64,000 nucleotides of DNA, taken from the NCBI GenBank assembly GCA_947470805.1, contig CANIVU010000023.1, forward strand, positions 1 to 64,000, in the 5' to 3' direction. The notes beneath the pieces are model-generated. The model did not search any database and was not told where the DNA came from. It saw nothing but the letters and a program-made list of their open reading frames with translations. The DNA comes from Acidobacteriota bacterium (lineage in GTDB: Bacteria; Acidobacteriota; Terriglobia; Bryobacterales; Bryobacteraceae). Numbering within the stretch: position 1 is the first letter of the stretch; each line of letters begins with the position of its first letter. Positions 28,091 through 38,021 of this stretch are shown here, piece by piece. Made by a program: the position numbers and the translations under genes.

Positions 28091-28987
28091 ATGGTCCATC
28101 TAGGTACATTGGGGACAGAACAGCGAAATCCGGCTTCGGCGCACATTGACCAGGTGCCAACCGGCGAGTTGCTGACAATCATTAATAAGGAAGATGCGTG
28201 GGTAGCGGCGGCCGTCGGGGCGGCGATCCCGGCCATCACGCCGTTCTTGGACCTCCTGGTGGAACGGATCCGGCTGGGAGGGCGGTTGTTTTACATCGGC
28301 GCCGGCACCAGCGGTCGGCTGGGTGTTCTGGACGCCTCCGAGTGTCCGCCCACCTTTGGGGTTCCCGCCGGCGTGGTGCAGGGCATCATTGCGGGCGGCG
28401 AGGCGGCATTGAGCCGCGCCACGGAGGCGTCCGAAGACGATCCCGAGAGCGGGGCACGCGATCTGACGGCCCGGGGTTTCACGCCGGGAGACACGTTGGT
28501 GGGAATCGCGGCCAGCGGGCGGACCCCCTATGTGATCGGTGCTCTACGCGCCGCCCGCGCCATGGGCGGACTGACTGCCGCACTGGTGTGCGTCCGCGGA
28601 AGCGCGATGGGGCGGGAGGCGGAGTTCGCCATTGAGGTCCCGGTCGGCCCGGAAGTGGTGACGGGATCGACGAGGATGAAGGCGGGCACGGCGACGAAGT
28701 TAGTCCTTAATATGGTGAGCACCGGGTTGATGATCCGGCTCGGCTACACCTACGGCAACCTGATGGTCAACGTGCAGCCGAAGAACGAGAAATTGGTTGA
28801 CCGGGCGCGACGGATAGTTGCCGATGCCACCGGGGTGGACACGCAGACGGCGACAGAGCTGTTTGAGGCCGCCGGACGGGACGTCAGAACGGCGATCGTC
28901 ATGGCAAAATTGAATGTAGCGCGGGAACGGGCGGCGGAACTGCTGGCCGCGAAGAATGGTGTGCTGGCGGAGGTGCTGCATGGATAG
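28091..28987 (+). CDS. murQ: N-acetylmuramic acid 6-phosphate etherase
   Basis: A 298-residue SIS-domain enzyme that cleaves the lactyl ether of MurNAc-6-phosphate to GlcNAc-6-phosphate and D-lactate in peptidoglycan recycling. Signature segments [23 protein letters not shown]-type (residues ~68-90) and [12 protein letters not shown] are present. Length is standard (about 300). Its last eight bases overlap murA, so the two are translationally coupled. Recycling genes such as anmK, ampG or a PTS are not visible in the window. Confidence 0.95.
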   Translation: MVHLGTLGTEQRNPASAHIDQVPTGELLTIINKEDAWVAAAVGAAIPAITPFLDLLVERIRLGGRLFYIGAGTSGRLGVLDASECPPTFGVPAGVVQGIIAGGEAALSRATEASEDDPESGARDLTARGFTPGDTLVGIAASGRTPYVIGALRAARAMGGLTAALVCVRGSAMGREAEFAIEVPVGPEVVTGSTRMKAGTATKLVLNMVSTGLMIRLGYTYGNLMVNVQPKNEKLVDRARRIVADATGVDTQTATELFEAAGRDVRTAIVMAKLNVARERAAELLAAKNGVLAEVLHG

Positions 28988-30242
28988 GTTTGTTGTTGAA
29001 GGCGGGGTGACGCTTCGCGGTAGTGTGGAAATCAGCGGCGCGAAGAACTCTGCGCTGCCGGTGTTGGCGGCCTGTCTACTAACCGAAGAGCCGATGACGC
29101 TGCACCGGATCCCCCGGGTGAAGGATATTCGGACCATGATGGACCTGTTGGTCCACATGGGGGCGCAGGTTACCGACACCGGCTCCGGGCCGGTCGCGGT
29201 GACGGCAGGCAGCCAGCTGCGTCCCGAGGCACCTTATGAAGTGGTGAAGACGATGCGCGCCTCCAGCCTGGTGCTGGGGCCGCTGGTGGGACGGTTCCGC
29301 CGGGCACTGGTTTCCCTGCCCGGGGGCTGCGCCATCGGCGCGCGGCCCATCGACCTGCATATGCGGGGCCTGGAACAGCTCGGGGCGAAAATTGAACAGA
29401 CCCACGGCTACATTGAAGCCACGGCGCCGAATGGGCTGCAGGGCGCCGTCGTTCACTTCGACCGCATCACCGTGACCGGAACTGAGGATATCCTGATGGC
29501 CGCCGTGCTGGCCAACGGGGAAACGGTGATCGAAAATGCCGCCCGCGAACCGGAAGTGGTGGATTTGGCCGATTTGTTGACCAAGATGGGGGCGCGTATC
29601 GAGGGCGCCGGGACATCTACGATCCGGATTCAGGGCGTGAAGGGGCTGCGTGGCGCGGAACATACGATCATTGCCGACCGCATCGAGGCCGGGACGTTCG
29701 CCATCGGGGCCGCCATCACCAGGGGCGATGTGGAATTGGCCGGTTGCGTGCCGGAACATCTGGGGGCGTTGACAGCGAAACTACGTCAGGCGGGAGTCAT
29801 CGTCACAGAAACGGCGCCAGATAAACTGCGGGTGCAAGGCGGGGGGCCGCTGCGGAGCGTCGACATCGTCACGGAAGAGCACCCGGGCTTCGCCACCGAT
29901 CTGCAGGCGCAATATATGTCGCTGATGACCCAGGCCGAAGGAATCGCCATCGTCTCCGAGCGCATCTTTGAGAACCGGTTCATGCACGTCCCGGAGCTTG
30001 TGCGCATGAGCGCCAGCATCCGGATCGACGGCAGACAGGCCATCGTCGCCGGCCCACGCAAGCTGACCGGCGCCCACGTCATGGCGTCGGACCTGCGCGC
30101 CAGCGCGTCCTTGGTGCTGGCCGGGCTGGTTGCCGAAGGGGAGACGATTGTCGACCGGGTTTACCATATGGATCGCGGCTACGAACGAATTGAAAGCAAG
30201 CTGGCCGGCCTTGGCGCTCGCATTCGGCGTGAACGAAGCTGA
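28980..30242 (+). CDS. murA: UDP-N-acetylglucosamine 1-carboxyvinyltransferase
   Basis: A 420-residue EPSP-synthase-fold enzyme that adds enolpyruvate to UDP-GlcNAc, the first committed step of peptidoglycan synthesis. The catalytic, fosfomycin-target cysteine is Cys117 in [25 protein letters not shown] opens the protein. ATG 28980 overlaps the murQ stop by eight bases and has GGAGG six bases upstream inside murQ. An in-frame ATG at 28956 would add eight atypical residues. Coupling with murQ places cell-wall recycling and new synthesis under one transcript. Confidence 0.96.
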   Translation: MDRFVVEGGVTLRGSVEISGAKNSALPVLAACLLTEEPMTLHRIPRVKDIRTMMDLLVHMGAQVTDTGSGPVAVTAGSQLRPEAPYEVVKTMRASSLVLGPLVGRFRRALVSLPGGCAIGARPIDLHMRGLEQLGAKIEQTHGYIEATAPNGLQGAVVHFDRITVTGTEDILMAAVLANGETVIENAAREPEVVDLADLLTKMGARIEGAGTSTIRIQGVKGLRGAEHTIIADRIEAGTFAIGAAITRGDVELAGCVPEHLGALTAKLRQAGVIVTETAPDKLRVQGGGPLRSVDIVTEEHPGFATDLQAQYMSLMTQAEGIAIVSERIFENRFMHVPELVRMSASIRIDGRQAIVAGPRKLTGAHVMASDLRASASLVLAGLVAEGETIVDRVYHMDRGYERIESKLAGLGARIRRERS

Positions 30243-30264
30243 AATCGGGATCGGAGAATAGACG

Positions 30265-30633
30265 ATGAAACACACACCAGGATTTCTCGCCATTGTCGAT
30301 GCGGCTCGCGCGAAAGTCATCGAGATGTCGACGGACGAGTACCAGGCGCTGCAGGCCGCCGGCACGCCCCACGTTCTGATTGACGTCCGCGAAGATGGCG
30401 AGTTCGCCGCCGGGCACGCCGCCGGAGCGGTACATTTGGGCAAGGGGATCATCGAACGGGATATTGAAACGAAGCAACCGGACACCGGTAGTTTACTGGT
30501 GCTTTATTGCGGTGGCGGGTACCGTTCGGCGCTCGCCGCGGAAGCGATTCAACGGATGGGCTACACGAACGTTCGGTCCCTCGCCGGCGGTTGGCGCGCG
30601 TGGCGGGAAGCGGGACTCCCGATCGAAAGTTAA
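30265..30633 (+). CDS. Single-domain rhodanese-like sulfurtransferase
   Basis: A 122-residue rhodanese with active-site Cys82 in the loop CGGGYRS, preceded by IDVREDGEFAAGHAAGAVH. It could transfer sulfane sulfur to cyanide or thiol acceptors. It starts 22 bases after murA, so it is probably the third gene of that operon, without a clear functional tie. Its stop overlaps the convergent membrane-protein gene by four bases. Confidence 0.9.
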   Translation: MKHTPGFLAIVDAARAKVIEMSTDEYQALQAAGTPHVLIDVREDGEFAAGHAAGAVHLGKGIIERDIETKQPDTGSLLVLYCGGGYRSALAAEAIQRMGYTNVRSLAGGWRAWREAGLPIES

Positions 30634-30944
30634 GTGAAAAGGACGAAGTCCAGACTCCGCCAGATCACGTAAATCAGGCAAATGCCTTCGATAAACCGGA
30701 ATATCTTGACCACGCCCGGCGACATGAACTCGAACCGGATCAACATCGCGCAGACGACACCGACGTAAATGAAATTCGCTTCAAGGAAATGCCCGCCGGT
30801 TTTCTGGTAAAAGACCATCGCCAGATAATAAACCAGCGGCCAATTGCTCTCCGACGCCAGACGCCCGCGGATGCCAAACAGCCACGCCGTGATCGCGCAT
30901 GCGACCAGTGCGGCAACTTCGATATCGGTGAACCGAAAGGACAT
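30630..30944 (-). CDS. Small multi-pass membrane protein at the end of the cytochrome operon
   Basis: A 104-residue hydrophobic protein with about three to four predicted membrane helices (for example VAALVACAITAWLFGI and FIYVGVVCAMLIRF) and no recognised catalytic motif. It starts five bases after the beta-barrel gene stop, so it is almost surely co-transcribed with the decaheme cytochrome and barrel. It has no heme motif. Function unknown; a quinone- or assembly-related role would be speculation. Confidence 0.75.
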   Translation of the reverse strand: MSFRFTDIEVAALVACAITAWLFGIRGRLASESNWPLVYYLAMVFYQKTGGHFLEANFIYVGVVCAMLIRFEFMSPGVVKIFRFIEGICLIYVIWRSLDFVLFT

Positions 30945-30949
30945 CCCTC

Positions 30950-32986
30950 TCAGAAAGAATAGCTCAGACTGACATAGCCCGTGTGAGCCGAGTAGTCCTG
31001 GAGCTTGAGCAACCGTTCACTGTAGTCGTAATACTGCCAACCGGCATTCCAACGCAGGTTGCGGTGTAGGACAACCGAGACCCGCGCGAGGGGCGACTGG
31101 TAGGAAACCGGGAAAACCTGGGCACCGGAAAAGAGAGCCAGCGTAGAAGGGTTCAGCAACACATCGGGCCGCCCGGACTGGCCCGCCGTCGAACGGCCAT
31201 CCGCTCGATCCTGCGTCCGCACATAGCCGGCGTAGATATCCACGCGCTTCCGGATCTGGAACTGCGCTCCGCCATGGATGGTGTGCAGGTTACTCAGGTA
31301 GTAAGAGCGATCGCGTTCCACCAGGTCGAAGCTCGCAAAATACGCCAGACCGGTCAACGTATCCAGGTGGATGTAGCTGTAGCCGGCATCGAATTGGATC
31401 CCGGTCTTCGGCGTCCAACCGCCATTTGCCGACCAACTCCGGCCGGTCGACGAATGAACGAAAAGGGAGGTGGAGTTGGTGTTGTTAAACGAACGATAGT
31501 CAGCGTTGAAGTTGTACTTGGCGACGCGATACTGGAGACGCGCGTTGAGAGCGTGGTAGTCCTTGTCGCTGGTTGGATAGAAGGGCCTGTCGTTCCGCCC
31601 CACTTCCGCGCTAAACGAGATCCGAAGCGGCTTCAGCGGCTGAAGACGCAGGCCGCCCGTACCCGCTTTTTGGCGATTGAACTGCTCATCCGGACGAACA
31701 TTGGACGGGAGGGCGAACTCAGTGATTTCAGTGGATCGGATACGGCGTTCTGAATACTGGTAGTTTCCGAAGAAACCCATCCATTTCTTGGGCTGCCAGG
31801 AAGCATCGCTTGTATTGGAGATGTTACGAATCCCCAAATCCTGGAAGGAAACCAGCGAAAGGCCGGCATCCCCGTTGTTCAACTCCGAATAGCGGCCTTG
31901 TCCATTCATCCGCGTATTGTGATAACCGGTCTGGTTAGTGATAGTCCATTTTGTAGTCGGACGCCAAATCAGCGTGAGATACCCGGTCGTCACGGGACGG
32001 CTGCCGGTTCCGGAGAGCAGGATTTGACGGTTGCGCGCCCCGCCAAGACGATCGGTTCCAACAGCGAAGTCATCATAGATGAAGTTCCGCTGGCCATCGG
32101 AATGGGTGAATTTGCCTTGCACGGTGAAGACATTCGACGTCTCGGCCTGCAAATGGGCTCTCCAATAGGGCGTGCTGCCGTGCAACGGCTCGTTCCGGCG
32201 AATCAGAGAAAGGGTGTTGTTGTCATTGACGTTGGCTCCCGCCGGGGAAACAGGCGTTCCGTAGGCCGTGTCATCTTTGAACGCTTCCCAGCCGCGGGTA
32301 ATCGAGAGCTTCACTTTTCGCCATTCAATGTCCGTTCCTAGCCGATACTCACGCTGGGACCTGCGGATATTGGAAAGGAAGGTGTATTCGTCTCCACGGG
32401 AGTCAAACCACTGTCCGGTCGAGAGGCCTGCACCCCCTTGGCTGTTATTGGAATACCCCATTCGAAAGCGAATCTTGCTCTGTGGCAAGAGAGTCAGGTC
32501 ATGATCCTGCATCTGGCGGTTCGTCGAGAGGAAGTGATTGCCGCCCGAAATCGTCAGTGCCGGATTGAAGTACTCATTGGAGCGCCACAACAGGTCGTAG
32601 CGATAGAGGGCGTTCTTCTGAGCCCGCAGCGAACTGAACTGGTAGGGATCGTTGCCAAGTCCCCGGACGTCAAGCAGGAGTTCGTCGAACCACTTCCCCT
32701 TCCCGTCTCGCGAATGGACACCCAGACTGCCGCCCAAAAGGCGGATCCCGTTCCCCATATTCACATCACTGCGATACTTCCCGATGTTGCCGTCGACCGA
32801 ATTGAAACGGTATCCGATTTCCCAGGAGTTCGTGATGTTGTAGTCGCCAACAGTATCGCCGCGCGGGCTGCCCGCCTGCTGGGGAGTTGGCGCAACAACG
32901 GGTTGCCCGGACAGGTTCGAAAGGCTAAGGAAAAGGAGAAGGCCGGTCGTCTGAATACTCCGGCAGGATTGGAGTAGGTCTCTCAT
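30950..32986 (-). CDS. Large outer-membrane beta-barrel, MtrB/PioB-like partner of decaheme cytochrome
   Basis: A 678-residue protein starting at ATG 32986, which overlaps the cytochrome stop by four bases (ATGA). A signal peptide lies in residues 1-28. The N-terminal segment EIGYRFNSVDGNIGKYRSD and the alternating aromatic strands to the terminal YVSLSYSF match the MtrB/PioB porin pattern. Length agrees with that family (about 650-720). In that family the barrel encloses a decaheme cytochrome and lets electrons cross the outer membrane. The N-terminal CxxC of Shewanella MtrB is not seen. Family membership is inferred from pattern plus operon partner. Confidence 0.78.
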   Translation of the reverse strand: MRDLLQSCRSIQTTGLLLFLSLSNLSGQPVVAPTPQQAGSPRGDTVGDYNITNSWEIGYRFNSVDGNIGKYRSDVNMGNGIRLLGGSLGVHSRDGKGKWFDELLLDVRGLGNDPYQFSSLRAQKNALYRYDLLWRSNEYFNPALTISGGNHFLSTNRQMQDHDLTLLPQSKIRFRMGYSNNSQGGAGLSTGQWFDSRGDEYTFLSNIRRSQREYRLGTDIEWRKVKLSITRGWEAFKDDTAYGTPVSPAGANVNDNNTLSLIRRNEPLHGSTPYWRAHLQAETSNVFTVQGKFTHSDGQRNFIYDDFAVGTDRLGGARNRQILLSGTGSRPVTTGYLTLIWRPTTKWTITNQTGYHNTRMNGQGRYSELNNGDAGLSLVSFQDLGIRNISNTSDASWQPKKWMGFFGNYQYSERRIRSTEITEFALPSNVRPDEQFNRQKAGTGGLRLQPLKPLRISFSAEVGRNDRPFYPTSDKDYHALNARLQYRVAKYNFNADYRSFNNTNSTSLFVHSSTGRSWSANGGWTPKTGIQFDAGYSYIHLDTLTGLAYFASFDLVERDRSYYLSNLHTIHGGAQFQIRKRVDIYAGYVRTQDRADGRSTAGQSGRPDVLLNPSTLALFSGAQVFPVSYQSPLARVSVVLHRNLRWNAGWQYYDYSERLLKLQDYSAHTGYVSLSYSF

Positions 32987-33939
32987 CGCAAGAAGGTCCT
33001 GTCGGCGTTGGAGCCATGAATTCGAACGTGGCAAGTCGTGCAGTTTCGGTACCGCGGGTCGGCCATATTGTGCGACGCCGACTGGGTAGCCACGCCGTCC
33101 GCCTGACGGCCGAAACTCCCGGCACCGTTGTGGCATTCCAGACAGACTGTCAGGATAACCGGACGTTTCAGCAGCCTGGAGTTTACCGAGCCATGGGGAG
33201 AGTGACAGCTTTCGCACCCGTCCACACGAACCGCGGCGTGTTCGTACAGGAAGGGGCCCCGCTTATCGACATGGCACTTCAAACAAGCCTGCTCGTTATT
33301 CAAACCCGTATCAACGAGATGAGGACGTCGCCCCATCTTCCAGGTCGCCGGGTTCGTTCCATGAGGATTGTGGCAGTCAGAACAAGACATGAAACCTTCA
33401 TTGACCCGGTGCTTGGAAGGAAGGGAGAATTGCGCTCTCACGTCGTTGTGACAGCCATAACAGACGTCAGCCTGGCGCTTGCTTAGCAGATTGCGGTTCG
33501 ACTCAGACTGATGGATCGAATGGCACGATGTGCAAACGACGTTGGCTTGTGTGTGATTACTGCGCCGTATATTCGCCCGGTTCTGGTCTTTGGAATGGCA
33601 CCGCAGACAGGTATCGAGGGCTTGCCCCGGAGTCATCTGGGAGAACGCGCCAATCGAGTCCTTCCCGCCTTTAGCCTCCACGTGTTTCTTACCCGGACCA
33701 TGGCAACCTTCGCAACCGGCCTTATCGATTGGCGTGTTAGGAAGGACAGCGGTCTTGTTGTGGGGGTTTCGAAAAAACTGAAGCGCCACATTCGGGTGGC
33801 AGGTACGACATGCATTGCTGCCGGCATAGGCATCGTTGGCCGTGGCCGTTTTCGCAGCTGCGGGCTGGGCCGCCATGTCGTGGACACCCAACACAGCGAA
33901 CAGCAAAAAACTCAGGGGGATGGCGCGGAGAAGAAACAT
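32983..33939 (-). CDS. Decaheme c-type cytochrome (MtrA/DmsE/PioA family)
   Basis: A 318-residue secreted cytochrome with signal peptide at residues 1-24. Ten CxxCH motifs begin at Cys44, 76, 111, 136, 160, 186, 219, 242, 266 and 300. The count, spacing and length match the periplasmic MtrA/DmsE decaheme family, in which a heme wire passes electrons to or from the outer membrane. It is the first gene of a three-gene operon with the MtrB-like barrel and a small membrane protein. A -10-like TATAGT lies about 20 bases upstream, without a clear -35. No extracellular MtrC-type cytochrome is seen in the window. Confidence 0.95.
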   Translation of the reverse strand: MFLLRAIPLSFLLFAVLGVHDMAAQPAAAKTATANDAYAGSNACRTCHPNVALQFFRNPHNKTAVLPNTPIDKAGCEGCHGPGKKHVEAKGGKDSIGAFSQMTPGQALDTCLRCHSKDQNRANIRRSNHTQANVVCTSCHSIHQSESNRNLLSKRQADVCYGCHNDVRAQFSLPSKHRVNEGFMSCSDCHNPHGTNPATWKMGRRPHLVDTGLNNEQACLKCHVDKRGPFLYEHAAVRVDGCESCHSPHGSVNSRLLKRPVILTVCLECHNGAGSFGRQADGVATQSASHNMADPRYRNCTTCHVRIHGSNADRTFLR

Positions 33940-34036
33940 GAGCGTACGTCTTTACTATACGAAGCGGAAAACGGTCACTGGTGTGAAATCTTACTGACGA
34001 GTAGAGGAACAGCGAGGAGGGGACCAGAGGCGGGAA

Positions 34037-34068
34037 GGGGCTCGCACTGACAGTCGGCGGCGAGCCCC
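34037..34068. other. Hairpin between outer-membrane protein and cytochrome operon
   Basis: GGGGCTCGC (34037-34045) pairs with GCGAGCCCC (34060-34068) around a 14-base loop that itself contains ACTG-A-CAGT. It lies downstream of the minus-strand outer-membrane gene and upstream of the cytochrome gene, with no T run on the minus strand. Possible partial terminator. Confidence 0.45.
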
Positions 34069-34089
34069 AGTCAAAAAGGAGACGGTCGA

Positions 34090-34758
34090 TTAGAAGAGAA
34101 CACTCAAACCGGCGGTTGGGGCGAAATTCTGAATCCAGCCGTCGCCGCCACTGCCACGATTCGGGGCGATCACTTTCTTGGGGAACCGGGTCATGTTGTC
34201 CCGGAACTCCAGCCGGAGCAGGACTTTGTCGGTGAGTTGCATTTTGACACCGACACCGAATGTGATCAGCCCGGTCAGTTCAGTCGTGCGACTGAGTACC
34301 GCGATCTGGCTGAGAGCCTGAAACGCTCGTTCTTCGCCAGTCCCGCGGAACATCTTGACGCCACCGCCGGCGAGGACAAATGGGCGCACCCGGGATTGGC
34401 TATCCGTAAAGTGGAAATGCACATCATAGTGAACTGCATGGGACTCGCCGCCAAAGGTAGCCTTCGCGCCGGAGCCTTCCAGCTTCATATCATTTCGGAG
34501 GAAATCGTATCGGATTTCTCCGGAAAGTTTCGGGTACATGTGGTGGCCAAGCCAGGCACTTGCGCCGATTCCCGTGTCGAATCCCGCATCGGCGTTACCG
34601 GCGGTCGACGTAAACGTTTTCTTGTCGTAGAAGCTGCCGACGACGCCACCGCCAAACTCGTAGCGAGGACCGGCGGGCTGTCCTTGGGCCCAACTCAGGG
34701 TGGCCGGCGACAACATCAGGAACGTGAGGGTGATTTTCTGGGCAAGCGAATTTCGCAT
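34090..34758 (-). CDS. Outer-membrane beta-barrel protein (small, OmpA/OmpW-like size)
   Basis: A 222-residue protein with signal peptide (residues 1-25, ending SWAQ), then alternating strands with glycine/aromatic content (YEFGGGVVGSFYD, GEIRYDFLRND, TFGVGVKMQL, LLRLEFRDNMTRF) and a terminal Phe (GLSVLF). These features fit an eight-stranded barrel of the OMP_b-brl type. It lies just upstream of the cytochrome operon on the same strand, separated by 150 bases and a hairpin, so a link to electron transfer is only positional. Confidence 0.72.
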   Translation of the reverse strand: MRNSLAQKITLTFLMLSPATLSWAQGQPAGPRYEFGGGVVGSFYDKKTFTSTAGNADAGFDTGIGASAWLGHHMYPKLSGEIRYDFLRNDMKLEGSGAKATFGGESHAVHYDVHFHFTDSQSRVRPFVLAGGGVKMFRGTGEERAFQALSQIAVLSRTTELTGLITFGVGVKMQLTDKVLLRLEFRDNMTRFPKKVIAPNRGSGGDGWIQNFAPTAGLSVLF

Positions 34759-34802
34759 AGCAATCTTCTATCGACGGATTCCCGAGTGAGCTTTACCCAA
34801 AA

Positions 34803-34838
34803 TCAAAACGCCGCGGAGAAAATATTCTCCGCGGCGTT
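34803..34838 (-). terminator. Intrinsic terminator of the propeller-protein gene
   Basis: A 14-bp perfect stem (34807-34820 with 34825-34838, AACGCCGCGGAGAA/TTCTCCGCGGCGTT). On the minus strand it is followed by TTTTGATT. It starts 26 bases after the 34864 stop. Confidence 0.85.
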
Positions 34839-34863
34839 CTGAGGGAAACGTCCCTTTGTACGA

Positions 34864-37800
34864 CTATTCCACAACGCGAACCGGCACGCTTGTCCCTTGA
34901 CCACCCTGTGAGACGTTCAATGGGATGTCAAACCCCGTTGGCGTATTACGAGGCACTCTGGCGTTGATCTGGTAGACGCCGACCTGCCCGGGAGCCAGAC
35001 CGGCAAATTCCACAGCCAGAGCGACCCCTCCGAGGCGAACAGCCGGCGCTATCAACGGCGTCGCGATGGGGTTGGATCCACCAGGGAACCCCGCTTCAAC
35101 CGCGGGAGACGTATTCCCCATCCCCGTGAGGTAAATCGAAATCACGTCGTCTCGGTGAATCGGATTAGACACCGTCACGATCTCATTGTTCCTGGCGCGC
35201 ACCACGGCCGGCAGCTGCGATTCGGGGCCATTCGTCCCCGAGCGGAAGATGCTCGGTGCCGCGGGCAGAATCGTCAGATTGAAATTGTCACTTACGCCTC
35301 CCGGAGTACGAAGGATTAGGGTGACATTCCCATCCACTTGATAGGGAATCTGCGCGTTAATCTGCTCGCCTGATGCAAACAACATGGGCACCGGGACACC
35401 GTTAACCGTCAGACAACTCTCACCGAGCGCGGTCGGGAGTGGCGTGGTGCTGCTCGCCTGGCTGACCGGACTCAGGTTGCTACCAATCAGCGAGATCAGA
35501 CTTCCCGGTGCGGTGTTCTGCGAGAAATCCGCTGCGTTCACAATCCGGTCAATGCGAGGAGGCGCCACCGCTTGGTCGTAATTCCAAGGAAGGACAGTGA
35601 CCCCGCTCGTCGTTAGGCTGACAATCGCTTGCCGGCCATACAGCGGAGCCAGGGTGCGCGTGAACGGACGGGCCGTATCACTGAGCAAGGGGGCCTCCGC
35701 CATGCGCGTCGAGCGAATCGCATTGGTGCTACCAGGGTCAACCCGCTGAATGATCCCGGGGCTTTGGGCATTCGGCGCGGTGGTCCGGAAACCTGCCTGG
35801 TCGACGAAAGCGAACCCGGAGCTTGTCCCTGACGAGGTCTCAAGTTGCCGCGAAGGCACCAAAGACGCATTCAAGAGAAGGTTGCCGACCACATACTGAT
35901 CGAAATTCGAGGCGGCGTAAGCGCCGCTCAACGAGGTACCTTCCTTCCTCGAAATCGTAAAGGTATCAACATTGGCGTTATAGAGCATCAGGGTGCCGTC
36001 CGCCTGGGTGGCCAGGATTGAGGAGCCGTTTCCACTCGCGATGAGCGTCGTGCTGATATTGACTTCATTCTTGAAGATACCGAGCGTCGGCAGCGTACTC
36101 GCCGAACGGCTTAGCAGATCCACGCGATCAATAGTATGCACTGGACCGGCGACGCGGCAGGCCGCAAGAGTGGCGCGCCCGGAACTGGCGACGGAACGGG
36201 GATAGTGGCCGAACGGCATTCGGACGGGAGTGCCAGGCTGGAGAGTCTCGAGGTCAAACATACTGATAATCTGCGAGTTATCATGTCCAACCATCAGCCA
36301 TCGGCGGTCAAAAGAAATCGCCATCTGAGTCGGCGTGTTTCCGGTCTTCAGCGTTGCGATCAGCGAGTAGCTCGATCCATCAAAGACCAGAACCTGGTTC
36401 TTGTCCTGGCGGAGCACAAAGAAGCGATCTCGCGAGGGATCAGCAATTAGGTCAACGAGTTGACCAGGGACGTTCACGAACATACCCCGCTGATCTGGCT
36501 CTTTATTGTTGATTAACACGCGGATCGTTCCGGTAACGTTGACGGCCGACGAAGAAGAAATATCAATCGTTCCAGTCGTTGTTCCCTTCGAATTCTGAAA
36601 CAACGTGGGATCGACGCGCACGGTAACGGTCGCGGGTGTAACACCGGATGACGGACTGACAGTTACACCAGCTAATCGTGAGTTCAACTGAAAAGCAGTC
36701 CGGTTTCCACCGGGATCCAGAATCGTGATCTGCTGCGTTCCGACTTGACGGTCGCAGAAGTTTCCGCGGAACGAGACATCTTCAGCGGACGAGACAACAC
36801 GAGGCAACTCAGAGAGTCGGCCAATTGGAATAATCGTAACGCCACTTTCCGATACCGCATACATAGTGCTCCCATCACCTGACAACAGGCTCCGCCCGGA
36901 GAGATTTTCGGGCAGAATGAGTCGCTCCAGAACGGTCAGGTTCTCAGGGTCGAGAATCTGCAGTTGCGGGGTGGCGGCCGAGCCACTAGTCGCCGCTCCA
37001 GTGCGTGTCATCTGGGCGTAAACAAGGTTTCGCTCGTTGTCAAAAACGTGGGAGCCGATGTTTAAGACGCCGGCCGGATCCGGGAATTGCGCAACGAGTG
37101 AGCCAGCCAAATCTCCTAGGGCCCAGCCAGCCAGATGGAGAGAACCGTCTCGGTTTACGCTGACGACACGGGGGCCGAGGGGCGGTGTCGAAGTAGCCTG
37201 AAAGGCGCTCAGGCGCCGCGCATCCACGTCATAGCGAAACTCCAGAGTCAGGTTATCGGTCGCCCCACCAGCCAGAATGCCGAAAATTCGCGCTCCGTCG
37301 CCTGAAGGCGCCATCGAACTCGCGACGATGTTTGCGGGAACGTTCCCAGCGGCGACAGGAAGCGCCTTCGCCGTAATGCCTGGGATCGTTTCGAGTGTTT
37401 GAGTCGTTCCTGTCGCAGGGTCTAAAAGCAGGAACTCCGTTGTCGTCACGATCAGCGCACGACCATCAATACCGAACGCCACACCCAGCGGAGCGGACCC
37501 AAGAGCGAACGTCTGCCGCCCGTTGGAAATCAAATCGATAATCGTCAAAGCGTTGGTCGGCGTGTTCGGTGCCTGAAAATTCCCATAATGCGTAATGACG
37601 AGAAATCGCCCATCCGGCGATAGAGCCAACGCACCCGGGTTCGGAGCCACATTGATCGACGTTTGGATACGACCGTCGCCCAGCGACATTACTTCGATCC
37701 TGTTCGCCGTAAAGTTGGCAACATAGAGGACACGCCGGGACTCATCGAGCGCAATGTCGGAGGCATTACCGCCAATGGCAACAACTTTTCCGACACTTGC

Positions 37801-37881
37801 CCCCCAGACCGGTGCCGCCAACGATCCGAGCAAAACGGCCCACAAACAGACATACTTATTGAGGCTGACTTTCGCTGACAT
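34864..37881 (-). CDS. 1005-residue secreted beta-propeller protein with Solibacter-type C-terminal domain
   Basis: Signal peptide (1-28) followed by YVTN/NHL-like propeller blades (e.g. DIALDESRRVLYVANF, ALALSPDGRFLVITHY) to about residue 370. A BACON/Ig-like module comes next (about 375-470), then a second set of blades (LIADPSRDRFFVLRQ, MAISFDRRWLMVG). The C-terminal ~225 residues form a TIGR03437-like domain, with RIVNAADFSQNTAPGSLISL, FASGEQINAQIPYQV and SIYLTGMGNTSP. Such proteins are abundant in Solibacter-type genomes and unassigned in function; adhesion or surface binding is plausible. Transcribed alone, with its own terminator. Domain borders are estimates. Confidence 0.85.
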   Translation of the reverse strand: MSAKVSLNKYVCLWAVLLGSLAAPVWGASVGKVVAIGGNASDIALDESRRVLYVANFTANRIEVMSLGDGRIQTSINVAPNPGALALSPDGRFLVITHYGNFQAPNTPTNALTIIDLISNGRQTFALGSAPLGVAFGIDGRALIVTTTEFLLLDPATGTTQTLETIPGITAKALPVAAGNVPANIVASSMAPSGDGARIFGILAGGATDNLTLEFRYDVDARRLSAFQATSTPPLGPRVVSVNRDGSLHLAGWALGDLAGSLVAQFPDPAGVLNIGSHVFDNERNLVYAQMTRTGAATSGSAATPQLQILDPENLTVLERLILPENLSGRSLLSGDGSTMYAVSESGVTIIPIGRLSELPRVVSSAEDVSFRGNFCDRQVGTQQITILDPGGNRTAFQLNSRLAGVTVSPSSGVTPATVTVRVDPTLFQNSKGTTTGTIDISSSSAVNVTGTIRVLINNKEPDQRGMFVNVPGQLVDLIADPSRDRFFVLRQDKNQVLVFDGSSYSLIATLKTGNTPTQMAISFDRRWLMVGHDNSQIISMFDLETLQPGTPVRMPFGHYPRSVASSGRATLAACRVAGPVHTIDRVDLLSRSASTLPTLGIFKNEVNISTTLIASGNGSSILATQADGTLMLYNANVDTFTISRKEGTSLSGAYAASNFDQYVVGNLLLNASLVPSRQLETSSGTSSGFAFVDQAGFRTTAPNAQSPGIIQRVDPGSTNAIRSTRMAEAPLLSDTARPFTRTLAPLYGRQAIVSLTTSGVTVLPWNYDQAVAPPRIDRIVNAADFSQNTAPGSLISLIGSNLSPVSQASSTTPLPTALGESCLTVNGVPVPMLFASGEQINAQIPYQVDGNVTLILRTPGGVSDNFNLTILPAAPSIFRSGTNGPESQLPAVVRARNNEIVTVSNPIHRDDVISIYLTGMGNTSPAVEAGFPGGSNPIATPLIAPAVRLGGVALAVEFAGLAPGQVGVYQINARVPRNTPTGFDIPLNVSQGGQGTSVPVRVVE

Positions 37882-38021
37882 ATCTTTTCCGCTTCCTTAC
37901 GAATTTTTTCTGACGCCCAATGCGTGATCCAGTCCTGCACTTCCGGCCGGATATGAGCTCGCGATCCCTCGCCGCTCTATTTCTTCGCAATCGGGTATTG
38001 CGCGCCTTCCTGGTCGAGTCG

